A DNA stretch of 64,000 bases from an uncultured Colwellia sp. (lineage in GTDB: Bacteria; Pseudomonadota; Gammaproteobacteria; Enterobacterales; Alteromonadaceae). The translations under genes and the position numbers were made by a program. This document shows, piece by piece, positions 55,034-62,879 of this stretch. The stretch lies in contig CAJXQI010000001.1 in the NCBI GenBank assembly GCA_913058395.1, forward strand, positions 62,001 through 126,000, written 5' to 3'. The notes below the pieces were generated by a model. It was not told the origin of the DNA. It did no database searches and saw only the letters and a program-made list of their open reading frames with translations. Each line of letters begins with the position of its first letter. The stretch's first letter is position 1.

Positions 55034-56035
55034 CTAGTAATTTAACTTAGTGGTTTTACCCCAAAATACTTTGTAAGAAAATATCGTGTAACCAATAATC
55101 ATTGGTAGAACGACAGCGGCGCCAACAAAGATAAACCACAATGATTCTCTAGCACTCGCGGCATCAAAAATAGTCATTTTAAATGGTACTATGTAAGGAT
55201 AAAAGCTATACGCTAAACCGCAAAAACACATGATAAATAGAATGATTGCTGCTAAGAATGGAAACCAACAGCCAAGGTCATTTTCCATTGGCACTTTATC
55301 TAAATACAAATGAACGGTAATAAAAGTAAAACCAAGTAGTAAGGTAATTGGAATCAAAATTAGTACCTGCATACCGCCTAACCATTTGTCCATAATCTGC
55401 TGATCAATGAGCAGATTTGTTAAACATACCGCAAGAATACCAACCGCCATTAATACGTTAGTAAGTTTTGCCCACTTTGCGGCTCTGCGTTGCAATTCGC
55501 CTTCTGTTTTCATCACCAACCAAGCAGCGCCGATAAAGCAATAACCAGCCGTGACACAAATAGCTGATAAAGCAGAAAAGCCAATACTTAACCATGAATC
55601 TTCAAATGAGGTGATATAGCGCCCCAGCATGTAACCTTGGGTTAACGTGGCTAATAGAGAGCCAAACTTAAAGGCATAATCCCATTTTTTCTTATCAATA
55701 CTCGGTGCTTTCGTTCGAAAGTCAAATGATACACCACGCAAAATAAGCCCTGCTAACATCAATGCTGTCGGCAAGTATAATGCCTGAAATATTACGGAGT
55801 GAGCCTTAGGAAAAGCGATTAACAATAAGCCTATCGCCATTACTAACCAAGTTTCATTGGCATCCCAAAAAGGGCCAATAGAATAGATCATACTGTCGCG
55901 TTGCTGCTGGTTATCTAATGGTAACAGCACGCCAACACCCAAATCATAACCATCAAGAATAGCGTAAATTAAAAACGAAAGACCCATAAGTCCAACGAAT
56001 ACCATAGGTAGCCAATCTACTGATGTAACATTCAT
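55034..56035 (-). CDS. cioB: Cytochrome bd-type oxidase subunit II (CioB)
   Basis: 333 residues with about nine membrane segments. LIYAILDGYDLGVGVLLPL and IGPFWDANETWLVMAIG are diagnostic of CydB/CioB. It carries no heme but partners subunit I. It overlaps the subunit I gene by four bases (ATGA). No CydX-like small ORF was seen between its stop and the terminator. Confidence 0.93.
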   Translation of the reverse strand: MNVTSVDWLPMVFVGLMGLSFLIYAILDGYDLGVGVLLPLDNQQQRDSMIYSIGPFWDANETWLVMAIGLLLIAFPKAHSVIFQALYLPTALMLAGLILRGVSFDFRTKAPSIDKKKWDYAFKFGSLLATLTQGYMLGRYITSFEDSWLSIGFSALSAICVTAGYCFIGAAWLVMKTEGELQRRAAKWAKLTNVLMAVGILAVCLTNLLIDQQIMDKWLGGMQVLILIPITLLLGFTFITVHLYLDKVPMENDLGCWFPFLAAIILFIMCFCGLAYSFYPYIVPFKMTIFDAASARESLWFIFVGAAVVLPMIIGYTIFSYKVFWGKTTKLNY

Positions 56036-57441
56036 TTTGCTACTCCTTCATTGGTTGTTACTTGTTCATTTACCTCAGAAAAAAGCTCTTTACCTGTTAA
56101 TGAAGTATTACTTTCTTCTAATATTACTGCCCGATTTGCCATGACAAATAAAGTACGGATATAAGCGATAAGTAAGAAGCCGTAGATCACCGCGTATAAG
56201 GTCAATGATAAGGCGATGTCTTCTGGTGGTGTGGTCGTTACCGCATCTTTAGTGCGCAATATACCCGTTACTAGGTATGGCTGTCGGCCAATTTCGGTAA
56301 CGTACCAACCCGCTAATGTTGCAAGCCAGCCAGAAAATGTCATGGCGATGCCTGTTTTTAATAACCAGGTGGGGTAACACTTTTTAATGACAAATTGGTA
56401 GGTTGCTAACCATGAAAACAATAGCATCAATACGCCGATGCCTATCATTATACGAAAGCTAAAGAACACTGGCGCAACGGGTGGGTGTTCATCCACAAAG
56501 TCATTTAAACCCTGAATTTCTCCGTTAGCATCATGCGTTAAAATTAAACTAGCGACATTCGGTACTTTCACTTCAAAGCTGTTTTCACGTTTCTCTTCAT
56601 CGGGCAGCGCAAATAATAACAATGGAATACCGCTATCTGTTTCCCATACACCTTCCATTGCCGCGACTTTCGCTGGCTGGTGTTTAAAGGTATTTAAGCC
56701 ATGTAAATCCCCTACGAATATTTGCAAAGGAATAAGTAATGCGGCTAAAACTACGGCAAAGTTCAGTGCTTGTTTTACAGACTTCTTATTATCGCCCTTA
56801 AGCAATCTATATGCTGAAATACCAGCAATTAGAAATGCTGAGGTTAAACCTGATGCCAATAACATATGCATTAAACGATAAGGCATAGAAGGATTAAAAA
56901 TGACCTCTACCCAACTAGTAACGTGGGCGACACCATTTATCATCTCAAAGCCTGCGGGCGTTTGCATCCAAGAATCGAGTGACAAAATCCAAAAGGCTGA
57001 TAACGTTGTGCCAAATGATACTAGTACCGTTGCGATGGTATGCACGCGATTAGACACTCGGTCCATGCCAAACAGCATAATAGAAAGAAATGAAGCTTCT
57101 AAAAAGAAGGCCGTCATCACTTCATAGCCTAATAATGGCCCCGCAATATTGCCAACAGTTTCCATATAGCCCGGCCAATTGGTACCGAACTGGAACGACA
57201 TGGTGATGCCACTGACCACGCCAATAGCAAAGGTTAAGGCGAATATTCGCACCCAAAACCGGTAGACGCGTAACCAACTTTCATCTTGGGTTTGGTTAAA
57301 GCGCACTTTAAAGAACAACAATATCCAGCATAAGGCGATATTGATGGTAGGAAATAAAATATGAAAACTAATGTTAGTCGCAAATTGGATGCGTGAAAGC
57401 ATGAAACTTGTGTCATTAGCGATAGCTGCTGCATCTAACAC
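56032..57441 (-). CDS. cioA: Cytochrome bd-type oxidase subunit I (CioA)
   Basis: 469 residues; the short Q-loop (DLHGLNTFKHQPAKVAAMEG then a compact linker) fits the cyanide-insensitive CioA branch rather than E. coli CydA (about 522 residues). Heme ligands are visible: His in FATNISFHILFPT, His in MPYRLMHMLLASG; the end of the Q-loop domain is WYVTEIGRQPYLVTGILRT. Quinol oxidase of the inner membrane with high oxygen affinity. A GbsR-type regulator gene lies 88 bases upstream in the same direction. Confidence 0.93.
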   Translation of the reverse strand: MLDAAAIANDTSFMLSRIQFATNISFHILFPTINIALCWILLFFKVRFNQTQDESWLRVYRFWVRIFALTFAIGVVSGITMSFQFGTNWPGYMETVGNIAGPLLGYEVMTAFFLEASFLSIMLFGMDRVSNRVHTIATVLVSFGTTLSAFWILSLDSWMQTPAGFEMINGVAHVTSWVEVIFNPSMPYRLMHMLLASGLTSAFLIAGISAYRLLKGDNKKSVKQALNFAVVLAALLIPLQIFVGDLHGLNTFKHQPAKVAAMEGVWETDSGIPLLLFALPDEEKRENSFEVKVPNVASLILTHDANGEIQGLNDFVDEHPPVAPVFFSFRIMIGIGVLMLLFSWLATYQFVIKKCYPTWLLKTGIAMTFSGWLATLAGWYVTEIGRQPYLVTGILRTKDAVTTTPPEDIALSLTLYAVIYGFLLIAYIRTLFVMANRAVILEESNTSLTGKELFSEVNEQVTTNEGVAK

Positions 57442-57529
57442 GTTATGTACTCCACTTAGCTAATGTTGGTTATGTCAGTTTGATTGAGTTACCGAGCTTA
57501 TTTAAATTATGAGGTGGCAATAACCGTAG

Positions 57530-58072
57530 CTACCTCAGTAGTAATTTGTCTTTTACGTCTAAAATTTTGCTAATGCCTTCGCCTAACTTAAGTAACGCTG
57601 AGAGCTTTTCTGATGACATGCCTTGCATTTCGTTGGTCCACAAGGTCACCATTTCCATCAAGTCATGCATTTGCTGAACACGTACTTGGGCATATTCATC
57701 AGATTCATTACTTGGCTGTTCCATCAGTGCGTCACGCAAGGTTGATAATGTTGGGTCAAGCTCACGCTTTCTGCGTTCAACCACTAAGGTACGAGTAATT
57801 TCCCAAATATCGCTTGGAGCAGAGAAGTACTCTTTTCTATCCCCTGGAATATGCTGCAGTTTGATCAGGTTCCAAGATTTTAATTCTTTTAAACCCATGC
57901 TGACGTTTGAACGTGATATTTGCAGTGCTTCACTGATTTGGTCGGCGTTTAACGGCGCTTCAGTTAATACGATAACGGCATACATTTGGCCAAGTGTGCG
58001 GTTTAACCCCCAACGCGAACCCATTTCACCAAAGTGCAATACCAATGATTGAGTCATAGGTGTAATTTTCAC
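57530..58072 (-). CDS. GbsR/MarR-family transcriptional regulator
   Basis: 180 residues. FGEMGSRWGLNRTLGQMYAVIVLTEAPLNADQISEALQISRSNVSMGLKEL is the winged-helix domain of the GbsR branch, followed by the wing (WNLIKLQHIPGDRKEYFSA) and a helical dimerisation part. It precedes cioAB and probably controls it, or is co-transcribed. Its own upstream region has an inverted repeat (58090-58113) that could be its operator. Confidence 0.88.
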   Translation of the reverse strand: MKITPMTQSLVLHFGEMGSRWGLNRTLGQMYAVIVLTEAPLNADQISEALQISRSNVSMGLKELKSWNLIKLQHIPGDRKEYFSAPSDIWEITRTLVVERRKRELDPTLSTLRDALMEQPSNESDEYAQVRVQQMHDLMEMVTLWTNEMQGMSSEKLSALLKLGEGISKILDVKDKLLLR

Positions 58073-58089
58073 TATTACAGTCCTTTCTG

Positions 58090-58113
58090 AATTTTCAGTA
58101 ATTTGTGAAAATT
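58090..58113. promoter_or_regulatory. Inverted repeat, likely GbsR-type operator
   Basis: AATTTTCA (58090-58097) and TGAAAATT (58106-58113) form a perfect 8-bp inverted repeat with an 8-base spacer, 18 bases before the regulator start. Symmetry and position suit autoregulation by a dimeric winged-helix protein. The word ATTGTAAT following it recurs near 58214. Confidence 0.5.
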
Positions 58114-58124
58114 GTAATCCATTT

Positions 58125-58138
58125 TTGATCTAAGTCAA
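58125..58138. promoter_or_regulatory. FNR/Anr-like box
   Basis: TTGAT-ctaa-GTCAA differs from the FNR consensus TTGAT-N4-ATCAA by one base. A site for an oxygen regulator upstream of a bd-type oxidase regulator is biologically sensible. Placement relative to the transcription start is unknown. Confidence 0.5.
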
Positions 58139-58166
58139 GCTTTTGTAGCCCAAAAACCGATTTATT

Positions 58167-58182
58167 TGTGATTTTTGTCACA
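58167..58182. promoter_or_regulatory. CRP-like box
   Basis: TGTGA-tttttg-TCACA is an exact match to the CRP half-site pair with the right 6-base spacing. It lies between the regulator gene and a small plus-strand ORF at 58258, so it could serve either direction. Confidence 0.6.
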
Positions 58183-58257
58183 AGACTTAATTCTTCAAGT
58201 GCAATTTATAAACAAATTGTAATGGGATTTTACTTTGGTATTTTCGAGGAGAGTAAG

Positions 58258-58299
58258 ATGAAATTACCTAAACTAATTATTTTTAACTTGTGGAAGTGA
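58258..58299 (+). pseudogene. 14-codon ORF with strong ribosome site; gene start remnant or leader
   Basis: GAGGAGAG ends five or so bases before ATG; the frame (MKLPKLIIFNLWK) stops after 13 residues. The good ribosome site and signal-like start suggest either a truncated exported-protein gene or a short leader peptide. No continuation was recognised in the other frames. The following 200 bases to 58508 have no other ORF. Confidence 0.3.
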
Positions 58300-58422
58300 A
58301 AAGAATAAATGGAATAATATCTGATAGCTTTTGCTTGCATTTAAGCGTTATGAGGTTTTTATTGTGTTGCTGCGCTGAGTGTTTGAAGTAATTCCAAGTT
58401 ATTATTTTCATAACTGTTATCA

Positions 58423-58493
58423 ATAATGATTAAGTTTGTGTTTAGTTGCGCCAAAAGCTTTATAATCCTGCTTGAAGCTAAGTTAATCATTAT
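58423..58493. promoter_or_regulatory. Pair of AT-rich inverted Fur-like half sites
   Basis: ATAATGATTAA (58423-58433) recurs inverted as TTAATCATTAT (58483-58493), 49 bases apart. The second copy extended to ATCATTATC agrees with 13 of 19 positions of the classic Fur box by my count. It precedes the gene at 58509 by 15 bases. Confidence 0.3.
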
Positions 58494-58508
58494 CGATAAG
58501 GCCACATC

Positions 58509-58928
58509 ATGAATACAAAAACATACAAGCGAGTACTTTCACTTACTGACAACTTGCTGGCGGCTGTTCAACAAAAAAATCAATCAAGATTTGATGGTTA
58601 TTATTTAGAATTAAAGCAATTGTGTGAAGAGCATGAAAATACGGATAAAGACCATCCTGTGCAATGGGAAACATTGGCTGATTTTACTGACGACTTGGCA
58701 CTGGCCGTTACTATTTATCAACAAGCGTTAGTTAAAGCTGAAGCTATTAATGATAAAGATTTCCGTTCTTCAATTGGCTTTGCTATCGGCGCTTTAAAAG
58801 TCGAGTTAGATGATAAAACCGGTGCAATTGAAGCATTAGAGCAAGCAAAAATTAGTTGTAATAAAATTGTCGATAAAGAACTAAAAGCAGAAATTCATGA
58901 TTTATTAGAAGAGTTAAAAGCTTCTTAA
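58509..58928 (+). CDS. Small TPR-like helical protein
   Basis: 139 residues, no signal. Repeated helical pairs read like tetratricopeptides (TYKRVLSLTDNLLAAVQQ; ALAVTIYQQALVKAEAINDKDF; AIEALEQAKISCNKIVDKEL). Probably a cytoplasmic interaction protein; partner unknown. ATG preceded by GATAAGG (58496-58502). Confidence 0.65.
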   Translation: MNTKTYKRVLSLTDNLLAAVQQKNQSRFDGYYLELKQLCEEHENTDKDHPVQWETLADFTDDLALAVTIYQQALVKAEAINDKDFRSSIGFAIGALKVELDDKTGAIEALEQAKISCNKIVDKELKAEIHDLLEELKAS

Positions 58929-58999
58929 ATTTTTTGCTATACGACCATTATAGAAACCATATTTATCGTCAGATAACCCAATAATAGCTGAGTAACGAA

Positions 59000-59323
59000 A
59001 TGAAACCATATACTGATATTGCCGAATTAATTGAAATATTAGAGTCAGAAATTGTATCGCTAACTGAACAAATTTCGACATTAAAACAAGAACCACAAAG
59101 CTTTAATGAACAAGTGATCCTCAAATATATTGATACGGCTAGTACAGGCAAAACAAAGGATTTTGTTAGATCTTTAGGTGTGAAATCTGAACGTGGTTCA
59201 TTGTTTTCGTCAGGTGATGTTAGCAAGCTAATAAAAGAAGGTGCAGCTGATATTTCACCAGACTTACTTGCTATAGCGCGAAAGGTGACTAGTATGAAAA
59301 ATAAGCATGGTAAGCTTCGTTAA
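59000..59323 (+). CDS. Small coiled-coil protein of unknown function
   Basis: 107 residues. Residues 3-32 (TDIAELIEILESEIVSLTEQ and on) form a coiled coil; the rest (YIDTASTGKTKDFVRSLGVKSERG, then DVSKLIKEGAADISPDLLAIARK) is helical with a basic end. No family recognised. The ATG lies after GTAACGAA without a strong ribosome site. Confidence 0.6.
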   Translation: MKPYTDIAELIEILESEIVSLTEQISTLKQEPQSFNEQVILKYIDTASTGKTKDFVRSLGVKSERGSLFSSGDVSKLIKEGAADISPDLLAIARKVTSMKNKHGKLR

Positions 59324-59427
59324 ATTAGCAAAGCAATTTGCTATTTAAATCGGCGCAACTAAATTCTGATTTTGTATGGTGATAGTGAATTAGAATTTTA
59401 TTTTTCACCGACGATAAAGAGAATATT

Positions 59428-59634
59428 ATGAGTAAAGGTATAGTTAAGTGGTTTAATGCGGATAAAGGTTTTGGGTTCATAACTCCAGAAGATGGAGGCA
59501 AAGATTTATTTGTTCATCATTCAGAAATTCAATCAGGTGGCGAATACGCTACTTTAGCAGATGGCCAAGCAGTTGAGTTTGAAGTTGGCCAAGGTCAGAA
59601 AGGACCATGTGCAAACAAAGTTGTTGCTGTTTAA
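59428..59634 (+). CDS. Cold-shock domain protein (CspA family)
   Basis: 68 residues. RNP1 (KGFGFI) and RNP2 (LFVHH) are intact: [42 protein letters not shown]. Binds single-stranded RNA and DNA as a chaperone. It has a short upstream region (no long cold-shock leader visible), so it may not be cold-inducible. An attC-like hairpin begins eight bases after its stop. Confidence 0.95.
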   Translation: MSKGIVKWFNADKGFGFITPEDGGKDLFVHHSEIQSGGEYATLADGQAVEFEVGQGQKGPCANKVVAV

Positions 59635-59641
59635 GTAATAA

Positions 59642-59698
59642 TTATAACAAGTAGGTAAGTAGATACGTTGAACGTAAATACTTACCTATGCGTTATTC
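59642..59698 (+). repeat. Solitary attC-like hairpin after the csp gene
   Basis: Outer boxes TTATAAC (59642-59648) and GTTATTC (59692-59698) resemble the R'' and R' boxes of the array at 82-4238 (ATATAACAAG ... GCGTTAT). Inside, TAGGTAAGTA pairs perfectly with TACTTACCTA over a 17-base loop. There is no T run, so it is not a normal terminator. Could be a lone attC marking csp as a cassette remnant, or a chance hairpin. Confidence 0.4.
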
Positions 59699-59872
59699 AT
59701 CGTAGTTTCACTATAAAATATCTTTTTAAGTTTCAATAAGCTTCTTTATTTAACACCTTAATAATCCAAGCTTACCCTCAATTACTTCTCTTATTTCACG
59801 ACTTCTTGGCACCACGTGCTTACTTATTCTGTAGTAAAAATTAAATGTGAATAAATAGAACCGCTTGAGTTA

Positions 59873-61411
59873 TTAACTAAAGTTGGCACTAAGCTCTTCA
59901 ATTGCTTCTGCGTTGCTATTTACTTCAATACTTTTATTGGTAACTTCACCGGCAAGTTTAGTGTTTTTTTGCGAAATGGCATCAATATTATGAATACCTT
60001 TAGTTATTTGCTCAGCAACCACACTTTGCTCTTCTGATGCTGTCGCTATTTGCGCGGTCATATCATTAACACCTTGAATATTGGCAATAATCCCTTGCAT
60101 GGCTTGTTTGATTGTTTTCGAATCAGCAGAGCATTCATCGGCACTGGTTTTATTGTCCAACATAACTTGGTTCCAACTATTTAAGGTTTTTTGTAACTCC
60201 TGTACAGATAGTTGAATTTGCTCGGTGGCACTTTGTGTTCTACTTGCCAGAGTTCTGACTTCGTCAGCAACTACGGCAAAACCTCGGCCTTGTTCGCCAG
60301 CTCTTGCTGCTTCGATAGCTGCATTAAGCGCTAGTAAATTGGTTTGATCAGCAATACCTTGAATTTCACTCATTACGGTAGATATATTATTAACATCACT
60401 TACTAAACCAGAGGCACTATTAGCAGCATCTTCAACATCATTAGCCAATTGATTAATTTTGCTTTCACTGAATTCTATTGTGCTTATATTGTTTAAACAA
60501 TCGTTTTGAACTTCTACCACTTTATCATGAGCTAATGACGTGCTCTGGCTAACTTCACTAATAGTTGCACTCATTTGTGTTATTGCGGTAGCGAATTGGC
60601 CAATATGCTCATTTTCTTCTTGAATACCGTTAAGCATTTCACTTGAAGTATGGGCAAGTTCATCGGCAAGTTTTGCTAGTTTTCTACCAGAATCACTGCT
60701 GCGTCCTAGCACTGTTTTTATGCGCGCTTTATAAAGCTCCGCTGGGTAATTGATGATACTGAGAATGCCCTTGCCTAAATAAATAAGACGAGAAGGGCTA
60801 TCAAACAATGACTTTGTTTTTGCGAGCTGATTAGGCAATAGTATTAACTCTTCTGCGAAAACAAAGGTTAAAAGTGCTAAGCAACCCAATAGTATTAATG
60901 TTGAGGTTGCGGTTCCGACTAATGTCCAATCAAGCGCAATAGCAACTAATGCAAAGGTAAAAGCGGTTAGTCGTTTGAGTCGAATATTGGCATGCAAATC
61001 TACTATGGCTTTATTGTTATTTAGTTTGTCGTACAGTGCCTGTGCTTGTACTTTTTGTTGTTCATCAGGAAAGGCACGCACTGACTGATAGCCAATAATC
61101 TCACCACTTTCAAATAACGGTGTAACATAGGCATCAACCCAGTAAAAATCACCATTTTTGCAGCGATTTTTAACCATTCCTCGCCAAGAGTCACCGCGCT
61201 TTAGTTTTTCCCATAAATCTTTAAATGCAGCTTTTGGCATATCAGGATGACGAACAATGTTGTGATGCTGTCCAACTAATTCTTCAAGACTGTATCCGGC
61301 AATTTCACAAAATTCTGCATTAGCATAAGTAATGGTGCCATTTAAATCTGTGGTTGAAACAAGTTGTTCTTGAGGAGTAAAAGTGCGCTCGAACGTAGTG
61401 ATATGACTCAT
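59873..61411 (-). CDS. PAS-domain methyl-accepting chemotaxis protein (Aer-like)
   Basis: 512 residues. N-terminal PAS domain ([31 protein letters not shown], through [24 protein letters not shown]) as in Aer receptors; two close membrane segments at about 152-190 ([38 protein letters not shown]); no periplasmic domain. The signalling hairpin [20 protein letters not shown] is complete. It probably senses redox or oxygen through PAS-bound FAD. No gene in the 240 bases downstream. Confidence 0.92.
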   Translation of the reverse strand: MSHITTFERTFTPQEQLVSTTDLNGTITYANAEFCEIAGYSLEELVGQHHNIVRHPDMPKAAFKDLWEKLKRGDSWRGMVKNRCKNGDFYWVDAYVTPLFESGEIIGYQSVRAFPDEQQKVQAQALYDKLNNNKAIVDLHANIRLKRLTAFTFALVAIALDWTLVGTATSTLILLGCLALLTFVFAEELILLPNQLAKTKSLFDSPSRLIYLGKGILSIINYPAELYKARIKTVLGRSSDSGRKLAKLADELAHTSSEMLNGIQEENEHIGQFATAITQMSATISEVSQSTSLAHDKVVEVQNDCLNNISTIEFSESKINQLANDVEDAANSASGLVSDVNNISTVMSEIQGIADQTNLLALNAAIEAARAGEQGRGFAVVADEVRTLASRTQSATEQIQLSVQELQKTLNSWNQVMLDNKTSADECSADSKTIKQAMQGIIANIQGVNDMTAQIATASEEQSVVAEQITKGIHNIDAISQKNTKLAGEVTNKSIEVNSNAEAIEELSANFS

Positions 61412-61610
61412 ATATTATCTTCCTTGATAAAAGAATTTGATAAAAGTTTACCTGGGCACTATACGTGACATAAGTCACATCTTACAGGCTGACAGGTACT
61501 TTTTTTGTAACAAAAACGTAATAATTACAGTTGCTAAGCTTTAATATTGTACAAATAGAGTAAAAAGCAAGCGAAGCTAGTGAATAAGGAAAAGTATAGG
61601 TGCTATAAAG

Positions 61611-61640
61611 AAAAACACCTGAATATTTTCAGGTGTTTAT
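61611..61640 (-). terminator. fbp terminator
   Basis: AAACACCTGAA and TTCAGGTGTTT form an 11-bp stem; read on the minus strand it is followed by TTTTC. It lies 42 bases beyond the fbp stop. The rest of 61412-61610 has no gene. Confidence 0.85.
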
Positions 61641-61681
61641 ATTATTAAGCTTGAGTAAGCTTATTGGTATTATTTGAGTGC

Positions 61682-62650
61682 TTACTTGTAGTAACCTAAA
61701 CAAGCTTCCACTTCATTTTTTGAACCCATAATAACTTCAACACGTTGATGAATGTCACTTGGCTCAATATCCATAATGCGGCCTTCACTGGTCATTGCTA
61801 AACCACCTGCTTGTTCAATCAAAAAGCTCATTGGGTTAGCTTCATACATTAATCGTAATTTGTATGGTTTTTCTGGGTTGCGATTATCGCTTGGGTAAGT
61901 AAACAAACCGCCACGTGTTAATACACGATGAATATCACCTACCATTGCAGCAATCCAACGCATATTGAAATTTTTACCACGAGGACCAGTATCACCTGCT
62001 AGTAAGTCACTAATGTAGTTTTGCATTGGTTCTTGCCAAAAACGTTGATTTGACATGTTAATAGCAAACTCTTGCGTGTCTTGTGGTACTTGTACGTTAC
62101 GTTCAACTAATAAGTAACCGCCATGAGTGCGGTCTAAAACGTAAAAATGCGTACCGCTACCCGTTGTCATTACTAACATGGTTGACGGGCCGTAAAGCAC
62201 GTAACCAGCACAAACCTGACGATTTCCTGATTGCTTGAACATATCAGGGTCTGAAGGTTCAGCATCTTTTGGCGCTTCATGAATTGAGAAAATAGTACCA
62301 ATTAACGAGTTAATATCGATATTTGAACTGCCGTCTAGTGGGTCAAACGAAACAATAAACTTGCCGTCTTTATCTCCACCTACTGAGGTATCTTCTTCTT
62401 CTGATGATATGGCTTTAACAAAACCAGACTCTAATAAAATATCTTTGAAAAGTTCATTAGCAACAACATCAAGTTTCTTTTGCACTTCACCTTGAATGTT
62501 TTCATCCAAAGTCGAGCCCATTAAACCACCTAAGTGAGCTTGGCTGACGCGGAATGAAATTTCTTTAGTGGCGGCTAGAATAGTTTTTATTAATGAAATT
62601 AAATCTAACGGTACATTGTCTTCACGTAAAGCTGGAGCTAGTCGTTGCAT
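61682..62650 (-). CDS. fbp: Fructose-1,6-bisphosphatase class 1
   Basis: 322 residues. Metal and substrate motifs: [54 protein letters not shown]. Gluconeogenic enzyme, useful to an amino-acid-consuming bacterium. It is transcribed away from the metalloprotease gene; 229 bases separate them. Confidence 0.97.
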   Translation of the reverse strand: MQRLAPALREDNVPLDLISLIKTILAATKEISFRVSQAHLGGLMGSTLDENIQGEVQKKLDVVANELFKDILLESGFVKAISSEEEDTSVGGDKDGKFIVSFDPLDGSSNIDINSLIGTIFSIHEAPKDAEPSDPDMFKQSGNRQVCAGYVLYGPSTMLVMTTGSGTHFYVLDRTHGGYLLVERNVQVPQDTQEFAINMSNQRFWQEPMQNYISDLLAGDTGPRGKNFNMRWIAAMVGDIHRVLTRGGLFTYPSDNRNPEKPYKLRLMYEANPMSFLIEQAGGLAMTSEGRIMDIEPSDIHQRVEVIMGSKNEVEACLGYYK

Positions 62651-62772
62651 CGGGTTACCTAATCACTTTAGAGTCGGGCTCTTATTATAAGAGTAAATTG
62701 TATATTGTATTTAATTTTCGATGTAATGATGTATCATCAAGGCATCAAAAGTTGCTTTAATTGTTGTATTCA

Positions 62773-62798
62773 GTAATCTTGAAAACTTTCAAGATTAC
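62773..62798. promoter_or_regulatory. 26-base perfect inverted repeat
   Basis: GTAATCTTGAAA, AC, TTTCAAGATTAC: 12 paired positions and a two-base centre. It stands between divergent fbp and the metalloprotease gene, so a terminator is not needed here. An operator is more likely, or a leader hairpin 80 bases before the protease start; four T follow on the plus strand. Confidence 0.5.
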
Positions 62799-62879
62799 TT
62801 TTACGTCGATTATAACAAGAATATGAGTATTTTCAGTACTTCTAATTATTTTAATTTTTACTGATAGCAAGGATATGGA

